DNA of 64,000 nt. It comes from JAAXHF01 sp963665955. Its GTDB lineage: Bacteria; Desulfobacterota; Binatia; Bin18. The notes beneath the pieces were generated by a model. The model made no database searches. It saw only the letters and a list, made by a program, of their open reading frames with translations, and was not told the DNA's origin. The translations under genes and the position numbers were made by a program. The DNA is taken from positions 1,736,001-1,800,000 of the forward strand of contig OZ246887.1 of assembly GCA_965231765.1 (NCBI GenBank), written 5' to 3'. Position 1 is the first letter of the stretch. The number at the start of each line of letters is the position of its first letter. Shown one piece after another: positions 27,301 to 34,776 of this stretch.

Positions 27301-27439
27301 CGAGTTTCTGCAAGGGACACACGGCGAGACGGTGGTGAAAGACTTCCCCTCCCCTGGCGAAGCCGTCCGGCTGGTGTGGCAGCAGGCCCAGCAGAACTTC
27401 GTGCTGGCACCCCTCTCGCAGAGCAGCGGAGGCCCGTGA
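24385..27439 (+). CDS. secreted Calx-beta / arylsulfotransferase-like protein, frameshifted at a G tract
   Basis: About 1,018 residues when the shift is corrected. Signal peptide (LLGAMLALVGSSASA), two Calx-beta domains (VTVSFGDS... and VTVSFGSA..., each ending near TIADNDD/TITDDDA), a cadherin-like sandwich (LSALAVTGG), an ASST-type beta-propeller, a third Calx-beta domain, a Pro-rich linker and a C-terminal Cys-containing domain (27011-27436). Frame 1 ends at TGA 25834-25836 after VTRDVGGG. With one G fewer in the G8 run at 25825-25832 it continues as DEVETVENVIEEV, the direct continuation of the propeller. So the run has one extra G: an assembly error, a disabling mutation or phase variation. 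Sulfotransferase activity is not proven; the propeller may only bind. Confidence 0.8.
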
Positions 27440-27531
27440 GCGGCGGGTGGCGCCATGTTCTCTTCGAGAGATACGGGCGGAGACGAAGCTCCCGACCCCT
27501 GTCTTGGCAAACGGGGTTTTCTCGGGACGCC

Positions 27532-27933
27532 TCAGGCTCTGTTGGCACGCCGCCAGAAGCGAATGGCCGAGACGCCCGTGAGGACGATCACCGCCGGGGC
27601 AAAGAGGTTCCAAATGGTGGCGCTGGCCTCAAAATGCTCCGAGAACTTGAGCACGTAGTTATGCAGGTAGACCAGACCGACATACGCGGTGACCATGGTG
27701 AACAGCTCGACCGGCCGCTGGTGCCGCTCCGGCTCCACACCAAGAGTCTGGAGTGAATCACGAACGTTGAGGGTGACCACCAAGCCCAGGACAAGCAGCG
27801 TCAGCGGATCAACCACATAGTCCCAGATCGGCTGGACACCGGCCGGGTTGAGCGGGAAGTACGTGTTGCAGCAGAGGACGGCGACCGCGGTGATCCCACA
27901 CAGGAGGGAGACGAGTCTGAAGAGGCTGGCCAT
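27532..27933 (-). CDS. four-helix integral membrane protein, unknown function
   Basis: A 133-residue protein with four hydrophobic segments (about residues 3-20, 38-55, 80-98 and 108-126). Charged residues between the second and third (RDSLQTLGVEPERHQRPVEL) form a cytoplasmic-side loop. Start MASLFRL chosen for the GAGAGGAGAG before it. It is convergent with the Calx-beta gene. I do not recognise the family; the size and helix count resemble small DoxX-like or DUF membrane proteins. Confidence 0.65.
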   Translation of the reverse strand: MASLFRLVSLLCGITAVAVLCCNTYFPLNPAGVQPIWDYVVDPLTLLVLGLVVTLNVRDSLQTLGVEPERHQRPVELFTMVTAYVGLVYLHNYVLKFSEHFEASATIWNLFAPAVIVLTGVSAIRFWRRANRA

Positions 27934-27995
27934 GGGAATCTCTCCTCTCATAGACAATTGGGGGCTTGGGCTTGCCGGGGTGAAGGACGACGGAT

Positions 27996-28385
27996 CTATT
28001 GAGACTTGGGCGAGTTGCGTTTCAAACAGTCAGTGAAATCTTGCTCTCTGCGTTTGACCAGCTCTCTGCGGTTCTTGTATCTCAGCCTCTTCGCATCCTC
28101 CTGTGGAAGCCGCGCCGTCAGCCAGTCATGAGGCTGGTCAAAAATATCATCGAACGCGTGCTGGGCCTGTGTGAGTGCTTTCCTACTCCCCCTTCCCGTC
28201 TTTGCCCAACAAGATAACCAGCAAATACTTTGCGCCGTGGCCTGATCCTTCCCCGTGTTGTCCTGATAGGTCGTCCAGTACCTTTCTAAACCCCGCTGAC
28301 ACGTTTTGTGCTCAATCTGTGAAATTTCTCGCGCCGCCTCGCTTGCGGATACTTTCATCCGGATCTTATTCTCCTCCTGGCTCAT
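27996..28385 (-). CDS. hypothetical charged protein, 129 residues
   Basis: Soluble, highly charged, mainly helical protein starting MSQEENKIRMKVSASEAARE. Strong ribosome site (GTGAGGAGGGAAG) just before the ATG supports expression. Four cysteines are scattered with no metal motif. It lies 62 bases upstream of the membrane-protein gene on the same strand, so both may be one transcript. At its 5' side lies a copy of the interspersed repeat. Family not recognised. Confidence 0.55.
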   Translation of the reverse strand: MSQEENKIRMKVSASEAAREISQIEHKTCQRGLERYWTTYQDNTGKDQATAQSICWLSCWAKTGRGSRKALTQAQHAFDDIFDQPHDWLTARLPQEDAKRLRYKNRRELVKRREQDFTDCLKRNSPKSQ

Positions 28386-28470
28386 CTTCCCTCCTCACAC
28401 AACTGCTAACTCCCCCGCTTGCAAGCCCCGCTTTCCTGGGGTTTTTGGGGGTGGGTGCAGCGTGTAGAAA

Positions 28471-28535
28471 AAGCCCAACAAAATCAAGGCGGGAAGTGAA
28501 CATAATAGGCCATTATCAGACGCAACCTACGCGGA
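28471..28535 (+). repeat. interspersed repeat, copy A (long form)
   Basis: Contains AAGCCCAACAAAATCAAG (28471-28488), then CATAATAG (28501-28508) and TTATCAGACGCAACC (28513-28527). The inverse copy at 50.5 kb shares the whole stretch with few changes; four other copies keep both halves of the core part or a close variant of it, and copy B keeps only the right half. The gap 28386-28786 holds this repeat and a GC-rich hairpin (GCGGGACC/GGTCCCGC near 28709), but no convincing gene. Confidence 0.75.
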
Positions 28536-28785
28536 GGTGTTCAACGCCTTCCGGTTGCTATCGCTTCGCAACGCCCGCACAAACCGGGTGGGAGCGGGCC
28601 CCGATCCGACAGGCCCATGAAGAATTCGATGTTAGGGTGACCGGCGCCTTCCATGGCTTCTGCCCCACATAATGCTCTGGTGTAGTGCTCCTCATTCCTC
28701 TTGCGTCTGCGGGACCGACCGGTCCCGCGGGAAGACACCACCCGACTACGATAGACTGCGTTCAGCGGTATGATATAGTGTATCA

Positions 28786-29127
28786 TTGCTTATCCCTTCG
28801 TTTAAGGTCTTGACTCCCCTCTGTAACTCAAATTGCAAAGTTTTTTTGCTTCCACGGGAGCAGCTTGCCAGCCGTGAGGCCGACCCGCAACTCCTGGGCG
28901 TCCTTGTCCAGCTCGGCCGCCAAGTGGGCCAGCAGCTTACCACGCAGCAACAGCCGCTGTTCCCAGTCGAGCTGGGTCCACTCCTACGGGCCGAAGATGA
29001 AGCGGGCGGCTTGCACGTACCCTATGCGTGGATTGTTGGTGAACAATTTGTGTTGGCCGATGTTGGGACGAGGGTCATCTTGGAACGCTCACACGAAGAA
29101 GTTGACAAAATATCTGGAGACGCATAG
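28786..29127 (+). CDS. hypothetical protein, about 113 residues
   Basis: Weakly supported small gene. The C-terminal two thirds reads like a real soluble protein (LLPREQLASREADPQLLG, then VPYAWIVGEQFVLADVG and ILERSHEEVDKISGDA). The start is uncertain: the first codon is TTG and there is no ribosome site. An inverted repeat (ATGATA/TATCAT, 28770-28786) lies exactly at the 5' end. A textbook terminator follows 57 bases after the stop, which argues that something here is transcribed rightwards. It could be the tail of a decayed longer gene. Confidence 0.35.
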   Translation: MLIPSFKVLTPLCNSNCKVFLLPREQLASREADPQLLGVLVQLGRQVGQQLTTQQQPLFPVELGPLLRAEDEAGGLHVPYAWIVGEQFVLADVGTRVILERSHEEVDKISGDA

Positions 29128-29183
29128 GCTTCCACTGTGACCGACAGAGTTGCCTGAGCGACTCGCTGAAGTCAGTTGCCTTC

Positions 29184-29215
29184 AACGCTAACCCCCAACA
29201 GGTTAGCGTTTTTTT
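29184..29215 (+). terminator. rho-independent terminator
   Basis: Perfect ten-pair stem AACGCTAACC / GGTTAGCGTT with a seven-base loop, followed by a run of T on the plus strand. It would stop transcription of the small gene ending at 29127. It lies only 24 bases before the next gene's start, so that gene either has its own very close promoter or is controlled by read-through of this terminator. Confidence 0.85.
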
Positions 29216-29238
29216 GTTTCGAGACTGGGGATGGTGTC

Positions 29239-30012
29239 ATGTATCTGCTCTACCTTGACGAGTCTGGCAACGAGAGCGACGCAAACGATCGGTATTTTGT
29301 CTTGGCGGGCATCGCGTTGTTCGAAAGACAAACCTACCACTTGTCCGATCATGTTGAGAAGATTCAGGAGAAGTATTTCCCCAACCATCAGCCGATCACC
29401 TTTCATCTGACGGCTATCCGGGCAAGAAAAGGCTTTTGGCGCAAACAGCCAGAGGCGGTGGGCCAGGCGGTAATAAAGGACCTAACAGATGTCATCGTGG
29501 CTGCCCCAGACCAAGGTCGTTTACTCTATGCTGCGGCGGTCGAAAAGAACGCGACGCTTTGGAGAGAACAAGCTGTCGAGGCTGCCACAGAGCAAATATG
29601 CAAGCGCTTCGACAACTTCTTGACCCGGAGCCACCGTGAGGGGAATACACAGAGAGGATTACTGGTCTTCGCCGAGGGGCGGTTCGACAAGAGAGCCAAA
29701 GTCTGGGTTCACAACTTCCGCCAACGGGGGACGGCCTGGGGGGCTATCAACAACCTCGCCGACATTCCTTATTTTGCCAGTATGCAGGAATCCCGCCTGT
29801 TGCAGTTGGCCGATTTGGTCGCCCATGCCACTTGGCTCCTTTATGAAAAGCGAAACCCCGAGTTGATACGCCCTCTGCTACAGTGCTTCGACAGCAAGGA
29901 GGGCACGCTCCATGGCCTCGTTCACATCGGAGATTCCCGCGGCAACACATGCGACTGTCCGGCTTGTGCAAGTCGCCGCAACCCCGGGTCATTCGGCGAA
30001 TGGGTCGATTGA
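29239..30012 (+). CDS. DUF3800-family protein
   Basis: A 257-residue protein opening with MYLLYLDESGNE, the DESG acidic motif of DUF3800, followed by RYFVLAGIALF. Further family acidic residues are in FAEGRFDK and in the LLQLADLVAHATW helix. The fold is thought to be RNase H-like with metal ligands, and such genes are common in phage and defence-rich regions, but no activity is established. The C-terminus has a CDCPAC knuckle. The terminator directly upstream leaves little room for a promoter. Start chosen at the ATG that gives the family N-terminus; the ribosome site is weak. Confidence 0.8.
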   Translation: MYLLYLDESGNESDANDRYFVLAGIALFERQTYHLSDHVEKIQEKYFPNHQPITFHLTAIRARKGFWRKQPEAVGQAVIKDLTDVIVAAPDQGRLLYAAAVEKNATLWREQAVEAATEQICKRFDNFLTRSHREGNTQRGLLVFAEGRFDKRAKVWVHNFRQRGTAWGAINNLADIPYFASMQESRLLQLADLVAHATWLLYEKRNPELIRPLLQCFDSKEGTLHGLVHIGDSRGNTCDCPACASRRNPGSFGEWVD

Positions 30013-30025
30013 AGAGCTGAAGTCA

Positions 30026-30081
30026 AAGGGGCAAACTTGGCACTTTGCCCCTTATCAGACGCAACACGCGAGGCCGGGCGG
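30026..30081 (+). repeat. interspersed repeat, copy B, fused to a hairpin
   Basis: A ten-pair hairpin (AAGGGGCAAA / TTTGCCCCTT, loop 30036-30043) runs directly into TTATCAGACGCAACACGCG (from 30052). Here the CATAATAG half of the core is replaced by the hairpin arm. The hairpin may terminate the DUF3800 gene, whose stop is 13 bases before it. Confidence 0.6.
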
Positions 30082-30115
30082 ATGTCCTCGGCTCGTGTCA
30101 GCCAGGGCAGGGGCA

Positions 30116-31153
30116 TCAACCGCTCTCAGACACGGCTGACAGGGCTGTCTTGTACTCGGCAATCCATTGGGCGGCTGCTTCTTTCGTGTACGTTCCCTGG
30201 TGGGCACCGCTGTTTTTTGGTAACCCGAACACTCGGCTTCCCGCATCCCCGATATGCATTTTCAGCTTCTCTCGCAGCTCATTTGCGTCTTCATCAGGCA
30301 AGCCTTTCCCGATGGAGGCTACAGCTTCTTGGGTCAATCCGCCTGCGGAAATCACTCCGGACAGGTCACTCTCCTCGCCAATCCGCCTGTTTATGACCGT
30401 TTCAAATGACTCATCAGGATATATCAGGTTGCAAGAGGCCCCGTGCAGCTGCGCTCCTTCCAGATGAGCCCCGTGCAGTTGCGCTCCCCTCAGATTAGCC
30501 TTTTCTAAACGTGCTTTGTTGAGATTGCTCTCGTTTAGCCAGCTTTCCTGCAAGTTGATGTGGAGCCCTGTGAAGACCTTATGCTCCTGCACGAAGAGCA
30601 GAGTCAGGAGGCTTTGGATTTCCTCCGAGGGGTTCTGCTTATAGTCTTTTCTATATTCGCGTTCGCGCGTCGTCTGGCGGATATGGGCGCAGAGGATGTC
30701 CAGCACGGTCTGACGTAAGTCTTTCTTATTTTCCGCCGTATCCTCATCCTCCGCCAGATGGAAGAGCTCGTAAGCGCCGCCCAGGCGCACCGAGTCCGAG
30801 GAATGGCCCAGGTGCTCAATCGCGTTTTTCAGCCGTTCCTGCCGCTGCCCCTGCTCGGTGTTCTTGTTCGCTTTTGCCTGCTCTTGTGTGGCCTTGGCCT
30901 GGGCCTTCGCAGCATCAGCCTGGGCCTTCGCGGTGTTCTCCATCGCCTGGGCGCGTTTGTTGGCTATCACGGCTTGCAGGGCGAGCACCGCGCCGCCCAT
31001 GCCGATGCCGAGAAACTTCAGGGCCTCGTATTTTTGCCCTTCCTCTAGCCCGAAAAGCTGAACAATACATTTTTCGGCGCCGCCGCAGAACAGGACCGCC
31101 AGGAAAGTCCCCACCAGCCCGACCAACACACCGATAGGGACGGACGCCCACAT
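30116..31153 (-). CDS. membrane-anchored pentapeptide-repeat protein
   Basis: A 345-residue protein. Two N-terminal hydrophobic helices (about residues 5-25 and 45-62), then a long Ala/Lys/Gln coiled coil (about 65-105). A helical domain with RLGGAYELFHLAEDEDTAE follows, then pentapeptide repeats from about residue 200 (LNESNLNKARLEKANLRGAQ and on). The C-terminal globular part has no known motif. This coiled-coil plus pentapeptide layout is frequent in membrane proteins of unknown role near accessory genes. GAGAGGGAAC precedes the ATG. Flanked on both sides by copies of the interspersed repeat. Confidence 0.8.
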   Translation of the reverse strand: MWASVPIGVLVGLVGTFLAVLFCGGAEKCIVQLFGLEEGQKYEALKFLGIGMGGAVLALQAVIANKRAQAMENTAKAQADAAKAQAKATQEQAKANKNTEQGQRQERLKNAIEHLGHSSDSVRLGGAYELFHLAEDEDTAENKKDLRQTVLDILCAHIRQTTREREYRKDYKQNPSEEIQSLLTLLFVQEHKVFTGLHINLQESWLNESNLNKARLEKANLRGAQLHGAHLEGAQLHGASCNLIYPDESFETVINRRIGEESDLSGVISAGGLTQEAVASIGKGLPDEDANELREKLKMHIGDAGSRVFGLPKNSGAHQGTYTKEAAAQWIAEYKTALSAVSESG

Positions 31154-31229
31154 GTTCCCTCTCTTTCTCTTTCCACCGGTTTTCCCACTTTTCCCACCTT
31201 TTCTGCCTTGCCCATAAAATGGGATTACC

Positions 31230-31352
31230 TCACCAGGCCCTACTGTTTGGCAATACCGTAGGGAGGCTGGCTAAGACTTTGCCTTGTTCACATAATACAG
31301 TTTTATCAGATGCAATAACGCGGGCCGCCGCTTTGATAAAATTATGCCTCAT
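31230..31352 (-). CDS. possible 40-residue small protein
   Basis: Short open frame MRHNFIKAAARVIASDKTVL and on to NSRAW. It has a very good ribosome site (GGGGAGGACG) before the ATG, which is the only real support. Part of it overlaps interspersed-repeat copy C, so it may be chance or a remnant. Amphipathic N-terminal half. Confidence 0.3.
   Translation of the reverse strand: MRHNFIKAAARVIASDKTVLCEQGKVLASLPTVLPNSRAW
31291..31326 (+). repeat. interspersed repeat, copy C
   Basis: CATAATACAG at 31291-31300 followed by TTATCAGATGCAATAACGCG (31303-31322). Same order and spacing as the other copies, with a few base changes. Confidence 0.7.
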
Positions 31353-31449
31353 GAAACGTCCTCCCCTGGTTTTTTCCCTTAGAGAGACCAGGATGCAGAA
31401 AAGCCGCCGACGTGAATCACAGCGGCTTTTCTGCGGTTCGGGGACGGAC

Positions 31450-31485
31450 AGAATAGGGCAGTACCAGACGCAACCCGCGCGGGTG
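31450..31485 (+). repeat. interspersed repeat, copy D (degenerate)
   Basis: AGAATAGGGCAGTACCAGAC followed by GCAACCCGCGCGGG. The right half matches copy E; the left half is worn. It is the left end of a segment duplicated from 33.2-33.5 kb. Confidence 0.6.
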
Positions 31486-31514
31486 CAGGCCACGATAGGG
31501 TGATCCCTCCGGGC

Positions 31515-31699
31515 TGTCATTCCTCAACTTCCAGCGCCCGTTTCTCTCGCTCCAGCTCTCATCTCAGCCGGTCTGTTTCGACCTGTCAGTGCTGGTGCTG
31601 GAGGGCGGCTGGCGCGGCAGAGACCGCGTTGTCGGCCCCCGCCGCCGCGCCTTTGGTGCCGCCCAGGGCGGCCCCAATCCCGGCCCCCCTCAGCGCCGT
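31515..31699 (-). pseudogene. 3' fragment of a glycine-zipper lipoprotein gene
   Basis: The 185 bases match the last part of the lipoprotein gene at 33295-33696 at roughly 90 percent by eye (shared starts such as TCATTCCTCAACTTCCAGCG), but with small deletions in the coiled-coil part that break the frame. There is no start codon or signal sequence. With repeat copy D it forms a partial duplicate of the 33.2-33.5 kb segment. The 3' end of the DUF1329 gene runs into it. Confidence 0.75.
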
Positions 31700-33012
31700 C
31701 CACTGACCATATTGCGTAGCGAGTAAAACTGTTTGGCCCGCCCCGCCGAGAAGAGGCGCTTCATCACATAACAGTGAGAGTAGGTTGCGTGTGGCTTCTT
31801 GGCATTGATGTCGGTCTCGCCGACATGAATGAAGACATGGTGGCCGACATTGTTGGAAAAATCCTGTGTGAGGAAGGGCGCCTGCATGGCGGTCTCGTGG
31901 GCATAACTCTCCGAGTACTTCAGAAAGTGCTGACTCAACCGCAGCAGCTGGTCGTCTTGCCGATCAAAGGCCACCATCCACAGCGTCCAATAGGTTTCCG
32001 TATCGATGAAGACGATCTTGTGGCTGTAGGGATGATCTGCGCTCTTGGGGTCGATGAGCAGCACGTGGGTGTCGCGGACCTCCCAGCGCGTCTTGTTCGG
32101 CACCCATAAGTGAGGCCCGCCGGCCGCCGGGTTGGTGGCCACGTTGATGGTCGCCAGTACCTTCTTGCGCCCCAGATAGGTCCAGTTCTGCTCATGGACT
32201 TTACCGCCAAAGCCCATCATGTCTTCCCGGATAAGATCCATCCCCATCATCTCGCTGGTGCGCTCTGAGGCCAGGGTCCGGCGGGGTTTGCGCTGGGCGG
32301 GCAGATACATCCAGCCGCTGTCTTCTCTGTAGTGATCGACGTAGGTGATGGACAGGTTCTTGGCCCCGGTCATATCCCGGGGGGACCGGAACTCCATCAA
32401 CATCTTACTGCGGACCTCTTCATACCCCGGCACCAGGCAGTTCGCGCCGCGGGCATATTCGGCGTTGATCGAGGTAAACTCAAATTCGCGATCAAGCTGG
32501 CCGTGTTCACCGCGCGACCACGCCACCATCGGCATCACGTAGTCGTCAGTACCAGGTCGCCATAGCATATTCCAGATGACCTTGACCGCCGCCTGCGGGT
32601 CATCGGGAGCGATCGTCGGAAATGGAAAGCCGCCGCCCTTAAAATCGACCAGCACGCCTTGCTCATCCAGATAGTAGCCGGGCACGACATTTTGGCCCCA
32701 CTCGGGCGCGGCTGGATATTCGCCCGTCGGGGCAATTTCCATCTCCATGTCGTCAAAGAAATAGTACGCCCAGACCGACTGGGGCAGGAACGGTTCGAGC
32801 GCTTGGCGGTCTGGCAGGCCCAGGGTTTGGCCGGGGGCAAACGTCGGCGCGGCGTCCCGATACTGTTCGAGCCAATCCACCGCGGCCTGATAGCTCTGCC
32901 CTTCGGCGGCACGGGCGGGCGCAGGCGCCGCCCAACTCCCCACCAGGACAAGGATGGCCAAGAGACATACCAGCTGCGGGACGGGCTGTTGACGTTTTCC
33001 TTTTTCGCGCAT
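31690..33012 (-). CDS. DUF1329-family exported protein
   Basis: A 440-residue protein with a signal peptide (CLLAILVLVGSWAAPAPARA). The DUF1329 body includes the YYLDEQGVLVDFKGGGFPFP region, SITYVDHYREDSGWMYLPAQ, RKPRRTLASERTSEMMGMD and HKIVFIDTETYWTLWMVAFD. The family is related to outer-membrane lipoprotein-sorting LolB-like folds and often occurs with RND exporters and degradation genes; none is adjacent here. The ATG is preceded by AAGGAGGAAC. The last few codons (MVSGRR) lie in duplicated DNA, so the native C-terminus may have been replaced. Confidence 0.85.
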   Translation of the reverse strand: MREKGKRQQPVPQLVCLLAILVLVGSWAAPAPARAAEGQSYQAAVDWLEQYRDAAPTFAPGQTLGLPDRQALEPFLPQSVWAYYFFDDMEMEIAPTGEYPAAPEWGQNVVPGYYLDEQGVLVDFKGGGFPFPTIAPDDPQAAVKVIWNMLWRPGTDDYVMPMVAWSRGEHGQLDREFEFTSINAEYARGANCLVPGYEEVRSKMLMEFRSPRDMTGAKNLSITYVDHYREDSGWMYLPAQRKPRRTLASERTSEMMGMDLIREDMMGFGGKVHEQNWTYLGRKKVLATINVATNPAAGGPHLWVPNKTRWEVRDTHVLLIDPKSADHPYSHKIVFIDTETYWTLWMVAFDRQDDQLLRLSQHFLKYSESYAHETAMQAPFLTQDFSNNVGHHVFIHVGETDINAKKPHATYSHCYVMKRLFSAGRAKQFYSLRNMVSGRR

Positions 33013-33191
33013 GCGTTCCTCCTTGTACAAGACCCCCACGAGTGGCCGACAACATAGCAAGCCGGAGGAGGAACGCCTAGGCGGGTTTGCTGGGGCGGAG
33101 CCGGGACGCCGGGCCGGTGAGCGGGCGGTGGTCCGGATCTAGGCGGCCGGGGGAGCCGCGTGATCTCCCTCAATTCAACACACAAAGTACA

Positions 33192-33226
33192 CATAATAGC
33201 GAATTATCAGACGCAACCCGCGCGAG
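33192..33226 (+). repeat. interspersed repeat, copy E
   Basis: CATAATAGCGAATTATCAGA at 33192-33211 followed by CGCAACCCGCGCGAG. A clean copy of the core, in the 281-base gap between the DUF1329 and lipoprotein genes. Confidence 0.75.
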
Positions 33227-33294
33227 TCAGCCGGGCGGCGGTTCTCCAGCCGGAGGCTTGACGCGGGCCGCGAGAGGGGGGTCCCGCCGGGCGG

Positions 33295-33696
33295 TCATTC
33301 CTCAACTTCCAGCGCCCGTCTCTCTCGCTCCAACTCCCGTTTCTCTCGCTCCAGCTCTAATTTCAGCCGCTCTGTTTCGACCTGTAATTGCTGGTGCTGG
33401 AGGTCGGCTTGCGCGGCGGAGACCGCGTTGTCGGCCCCCGCCGCCGCCCCTTTGGCGCCGCCCAGGGCGGCCCCAATCCCGGCCCCCATCAGCGTGCCGC
33501 CCGGGATCGGCAGCAGAAAGCCAATCGTCGCCCCCGCCGCCCCCCCCAGGGCCGCCCCGAGCGTCCCGCCTTTGGCCGCGTCCACCCGTTGCTGAGCGGC
33601 GAGATCCTGCCGGAATTGGGACGCATTTTTCGGGGCGCACCCGACGGTCCCGCAGATAAAGACCAAGAGAGGGAACACGATCCACTGCGATGCCAT
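33295..33696 (-). CDS. glycine-zipper lipoprotein with C-terminal coiled coil
   Basis: A 133-residue small envelope protein. Residues 1-20 form a signal peptide with Cys20 as probable lipidation site (GTVGC). Residues about 40-85 are a Gly/Ala-rich double zipper (GGTLGAALGGAAGATIG and GAGIGAALGGAKGAAAG), the kind that forms membrane-embedded helix pairs. The rest is a Glu/Arg coiled coil (LELEREKRELERERR). Function is probably structural. A truncated copy lies 1.6 kb away. Confidence 0.75.
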   Translation of the reverse strand: MASQWIVFPLLVFICGTVGCAPKNASQFRQDLAAQQRVDAAKGGTLGAALGGAAGATIGFLLPIPGGTLMGAGIGAALGGAKGAAAGADNAVSAAQADLQHQQLQVETERLKLELEREKRELERERRALEVEE

Positions 33697-33917
33697 ACCT
33701 GTCCTCCGTAGCTGTCCCGACGAATCGGAACACGTGAGTTAAAGAAGAATGGCCAGGGGTTGTAAAGGGGGCGCACCCGGACCGTAACAGGGGGGAGACG
33801 GGGGCTCAGGGCCGGTGTGTGCCGCGGCGGCCGATCAGGGGGGCAGGGTCACCTTCAGTCCAGCCGCGGGCCGCGCCGCCAGCATCACGGATCAATCGCT
33901 ATCCAATGCCAAGCGGG

Positions 33918-33949
33918 ACATAATAGACTTTTATCAGACGTAATCACGC
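33918..33949 (+). repeat. interspersed repeat, copy F
   Basis: ACATAATAGACTTTTATCAG followed by ACGTAATCACGC. It ends next to the stop codon of the permease gene at 33951 and is the last of six copies in the same direction between 28.4 and 34 kb. Nothing else is seen in 33697-33950. Confidence 0.7.
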
Positions 33950-33950
33950 T

Positions 33951-34775
33951 CTAGTCCGCCTGTGCGCGTCGGCGCAGCCATTCAACGGTGAGCAGGAACA
34001 GCAGCGAGAAAACGATGAGCAAGCTGGCCACGGCGAGAATCGCCGGGCTGATCTGCTCGCGGATGCCAGTCCACATCTGGCGCGGAATGGTGCGCTGTTC
34101 CAGGCCGCCCATGAACAGCACCGTCACTACTTCGTCAAACGAGGTGGCAAACGCGAAGACGGCACCGGACATCACGCCCGGGGCGATCAGCGGCAGCACG
34201 ACGCGTCGGAAAGTCCGCAGCGGCCCGGCACCCAGACTGGCCGCTGCGCGATACAGGTTGATGTCGAAACCGGACAGCGTGGCAGTCACCGTGATGACGA
34301 CAAACGGCGTGCCCAGCGTGGCGTGGGCCAGGATGAGCCCCAGGTGGGTCTGGGTCAGACCCAGGTTCGAGTAGAAGAAGAACATGCCTGCCGCCGAGAT
34401 GATCACCGGGGTGATCATCGGGGAGATCAGCAGGCCCATGATCACCGAGCGACCCGGCAGAGCAGGACTCGTCAGTCCCAGCGCCGCAAGCGTGCCGAGC
34501 GCGGTCGCCAGGGCGGTGGCAGACAGGCCGATGAACAGGCTGTTGAGCAGGGCTTGGACCCACTCCGGGTCGCCCATCACAGTCCGGTACCAACGCAGCG
34601 AATAGGCGAGCGGCTCCAGGTGCAGCATTCCCTCGGTAAAGGTGAAGTAGGGTTCGGCGTTGAAGCTGAGCGGCACAATCACCACAATCGGCGCAATCAG
34701 AAACACAAACACCGCAGTGCAGAATGTCAGATAGGCGATCCGACCAGCGCGCTCCCAGGCTCCTCTCAGTGTCAT
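33951..34775 (-). CDS. potC: spermidine/putrescine-type ABC permease (PotC-like)
   Basis: A 274-residue inner-membrane permease with six helices. After the first helix comes the periplasmic LSFNAEPYFTFTEG loop, and the coupling loop lies in NLYRAAASLGAGPLRTFRRV (the EAA-type motif). The AFATSFDEVVTVLFMGG stretch is typical of PotC. Last gene of a four-gene operon, one base after the PotB-like gene. Substrates of this class are polyamines, but also amino acids or other small cations, so the symbol is by family only. Confidence 0.88.
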   Translation of the reverse strand: MTLRGAWERAGRIAYLTFCTAVFVFLIAPIVVIVPLSFNAEPYFTFTEGMLHLEPLAYSLRWYRTVMGDPEWVQALLNSLFIGLSATALATALGTLAALGLTSPALPGRSVIMGLLISPMITPVIISAAGMFFFYSNLGLTQTHLGLILAHATLGTPFVVITVTATLSGFDINLYRAAASLGAGPLRTFRRVVLPLIAPGVMSGAVFAFATSFDEVVTVLFMGGLEQRTIPRQMWTGIREQISPAILAVASLLIVFSLLFLLTVEWLRRRAQAD

Positions 34776-34776
34776 T

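Noticed and set aside
28541..28786. 81-residue minus-strand frame with CGRC near its end
   Set aside because: No ribosome site, basic low-complexity N-terminus, covers a GC hairpin; looks like a chance frame.
31700..32600. Plus-strand frames opposite the DUF1329 gene
   Set aside because: Antisense shadows without start signals.
28471..33949. Interspersed repeat as a CRISPR array
   Set aside because: Spacing is 0.15-1.7 kb and irregular, with genes between copies; no cas genes.
33190..33950. Interspersed repeat as integron attC sites
   Set aside because: The core lacks the GTTRRRY motif and the paired R/L boxes of attC, and no integrase is in the window.
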